From Phlebiopsis flavidoalba (Eukaryota; Basidiomycota; Agaricomycetes; Polyporales; Phanerochaetaceae): 48,754 nucleotides of DNA. The stretch lies in the NCBI GenBank assembly GCA_035772785.1, contig JAOCPU010000101.1, positions 1 through 48,754 of the forward strand, given 5' to 3'. Position 1 is the first letter of the stretch. Each line of letters begins with the position of its first letter. This document shows, in pieces, positions 46,898 to 48,754 of this stretch. The translations under genes were made by a program, and so were the position numbers. The notes under the pieces were generated by a model, which was given only the letters and a program-made list of their open reading frames with translations, did no database searches and had not been told where the DNA came from.

Positions 46898-47784
46898 TCA
46901 CCTGGTTCCACGATTCCCGCCGTCAAACCCGGCCCTTCTGTTAGCTAGCTCCGCCCTCGCGTTGTGAAATTCTTGGCAACAATAGTCCATGGGTCTTCTC
47001 ATCGTGCAGTAGGGCCGCTGCAAATCGATTACAGCAGTCAGTCCTGACGCCATGAGTGTAAAGCTATTCCAAATTGTACTAATACTGTCACCGTACATAA
47101 CGACTGGCCCGTAGATGACCAGGTAGCAGCCGGAACTTGCCCCCTTGTGCGTCGTGTTTGCGGAGGACCGCGGGTACAGCGCTACAGTCGCAATTCAAGT
47201 TTGGGTGATGTATAAATCTACGATGGCGGCCGTGGTATTACCTTGCCAGCGGCGATCTGCTCTGGCATTAATCGGGGTTCGCACGGCTGACGTCTCACGA
47301 TCCATGCCAAATGACGGTTCGGGTTGGTCAAGAAACGGATATCTCAATCGTGCGCAGGTCGGAGAGAGATGCCGCAGAGGAAGAAAACTCACACTACCAA
47401 ACTAATGAAAACGAAGAATTATGAGATGAAGCCACGCCTCATGATCGACGGCGTTAACTGCACGGTTGACGTTTCTTCCACAACAGCACCTTGGACTTGT
47501 TCCCGCATTATTCCACAGATCAAAGTCGCCGGCAGGGCATGGGGCCACTTGGTGCCCTGACTGCACGATACGAGGACGGCCTTCGGACAGGAGTGATGCC
47601 GGCGCCGTGCCTTTCGCGCGCTGGACATAGTAGTCGCGGACGACGTCGTTTGGGGACGGTTGGTGGGCAGTGTTGCGGTTTGCGCGTGAGCGACGGCCAT
47701 CACTTTACCTGTTCTTGAGTCCGTGACGTCGCCGAGCGTGAGCGGCTGGGAGATGATGTTGAGCCTTTGGGGGGGGTGAAACAT
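46898..47784 (-). pseudogene. Old Yellow Enzyme-type NADH:flavin oxidoreductase, 5' part only
   Basis: OYE proteins are FMN-dependent ene-reductases acting on activated C=C bonds. The minus-strand ATG at 47784 opens LNIISQPLTLGDVT, the family's 'LF.PL.LG...L' start. Frame-shifted segments follow: SPNDVVRDYYVQRAKGTAPA near 47,660-47,600 (family 'V.EYY.QRA..G.LLI.E'), GIWNNA near 47,510 and VVNAVDHEA-like remnants near 47,450 (family 'VV.AVH..G..IF.QLW'). AKNFTTR and RAGFDG near 46,970-46,910 correspond to 'AA.NA..AGFDGVEIHGA'. The barrel beyond this point, including the C-terminal FMN-binding strands, is absent; the miniature element begins about 120 bp further on. Truncation plus frameshifts make a functional product unlikely. 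Confidence 0.72.
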
Positions 47785-48754
47785 GGCGCAGTGACTCGTT
47801 GGCGAGACTGTACCGTTCGATGACTAGAAAGCGAGGAATTCGGACCGTTTTTAGACGGTTTTTCAACCCATGGAGGGGATTCATTTGGTGTCTTGTGGCA
47901 AGTTGGCGCGCATGTTCAGGTATAAGGTGGGAGGGCCCGTTGAGTGCTATGTCCTCGCTTCCAAGAGCCAGGTCAAATTCGTCGTGCTGTCCGCCCCGTC
48001 TGGAAAAACTTGAAAGCGGGCTAGTACGGACGTGCTCATCTCTCCTTTCTCATGTATACCCAGAGATGGCCGGGCTCCGGTGAGTGGGTCCAGTCACGTG
48101 CTCTCCGACAAAGCAACAGTTGGGTAAGTAAACCAACATAGCAACGCTGTAGACTTGGGGGGTGTACCCGCGCCGGGCTGCAGTTCTTGCCATTTGACAC
48201 GCAAACATCGAGATAGATGTACAAACTCGCGAGGCCTACTGTTGGGTATTTTGACATTGTCCGTCTCGCTGCGGTTACTAGTCCGAAGTTCGCGCCTAAA
48301 ACAGACGCGGCCTTACCGTCGCATGGTACAACCTACGAGCATAGTTAGTCAACTACAGCACCATCTCGTGCTAAAAGACAAACATTGTTATCCCGCAGGG
48401 GAAACCGAGACATCGAGTCAAGTTTCCCTAAGTTTGCGCCGACACTCACCCTCTAGTCACGGTTGTGGTTCAAGTTGGCTGATCATGCTGACATGGTGCT
48501 GCGCTAGCGTGATGGCTCACGCGTCGGAGTACAAAATCGTTCTTACTCGACCTTTAGGGTTGACAAGTAGATTCTCAATAAATGACTCTGCAGACCAATA
48601 ATGGTAGGTCACTGAGATCCTTAGAAAGCCACAGCGGACCCACATAGCGCAAGTCTCCGTGTATGTTGTGTTATGATGGCGTAAGTTATGTGAGTAGCCA
48701 GTCTGATTTAACCAGTCCGAAGACTCGAAAAGACCATTATTTAAATAAACGAGG
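47785..48754. other. No identified gene; upstream of OYE fragment
   Basis: Frames of 94 and 148 codons (plus) and 73 codons (minus) lack motifs. The OYE promoter should lie just above 47,784 on the minus strand. The window ends without a recognisable feature. Confidence 0.4.

Noticed and set aside
1..48754. RIP-type mutation as the main cause of gene loss
   Set aside because: The visible lesions are mostly indels and frame changes, not stops from C-to-T transitions, and GC-rich blocks remain.
1..48754. CRISPR arrays, bacterial operons or prophage
   Set aside because: No regularly spaced direct repeats or ribosome-binding-site-led gene strings exist, and spliceosomal introns show a fungal nuclear genome.

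Overview
The window is nuclear DNA of a filamentous basidiomycete, most likely an Agaricomycete. Every recognisable gene is cut by short introns of about 48-60 nt, with GTRNGT donors, CTGAC/CTAAC-like branch sites and CAG/TAG acceptors. Several gene families are typical of mushroom-forming fungi. No rRNA, tRNA or CRISPR array was found.

Layout. Positions 1-11,300 are mostly gene-poor but hold two diverged minus-strand copies of an uncharacterised Agaricomycete family (3.2-4.2 kb and 8.3-9.2 kb). Positions 11.3-24.3 kb form an accessory block: two head-to-tail cytochrome P450 genes (11.3-13.5 and 14.3-16.4 kb, plus), a single-pass membrane protein (17.2-18.1 kb, minus), a short-chain dehydrogenase (19.0-20.4 kb, minus), a PPPDE/DUF862 isopeptidase-like gene (22.1-22.9 kb, plus) and a second copy of the membrane-protein family (23.4-24.3 kb, minus). 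From 27.8 to 34.7 kb lies a whole GCN2-type eIF2alpha kinase (RWD, pseudokinase, kinase, HisRS-like and C-terminal regions, in order). Positions 36.5-42.3 kb are GC-rich and coding-like but unidentified, including a candidate multi-intron gene with a TATA box (40.0-41.9 kb). Positions 42.3-46 kb are a broken Ty3/Gypsy element (5' LTR, gag, possible start of pol), interrupted by a 673-bp hAT-like miniature element with an 8-bp target duplication. A second miniature element full of GGGTAA repeats lies at 46.4-46.8 kb, next to the truncated 5' part of an Old Yellow Enzyme gene (46.9-47.8 kb, minus).

The dominant feature is that none of the recognised genes reads through in one frame. Conserved motifs jump between frames every 20-60 codons, often at one-base homopolymer changes, while splice sites and most catalytic motifs survive. 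This holds even for GCN2. Either the sequence carries many indel errors, as in an unpolished long-read assembly, or the whole region is a decaying haplotype or relic segment. The sequence alone does not decide, so the genes below are called pseudogene in the sense of 'frame broken as given'. If the frames were intact, the P450 pair, dehydrogenase and Old Yellow Enzyme would suggest oxidative secondary or xenobiotic metabolism. No scaffold-making enzyme (PKS, NRPS, terpene cyclase) is visible.
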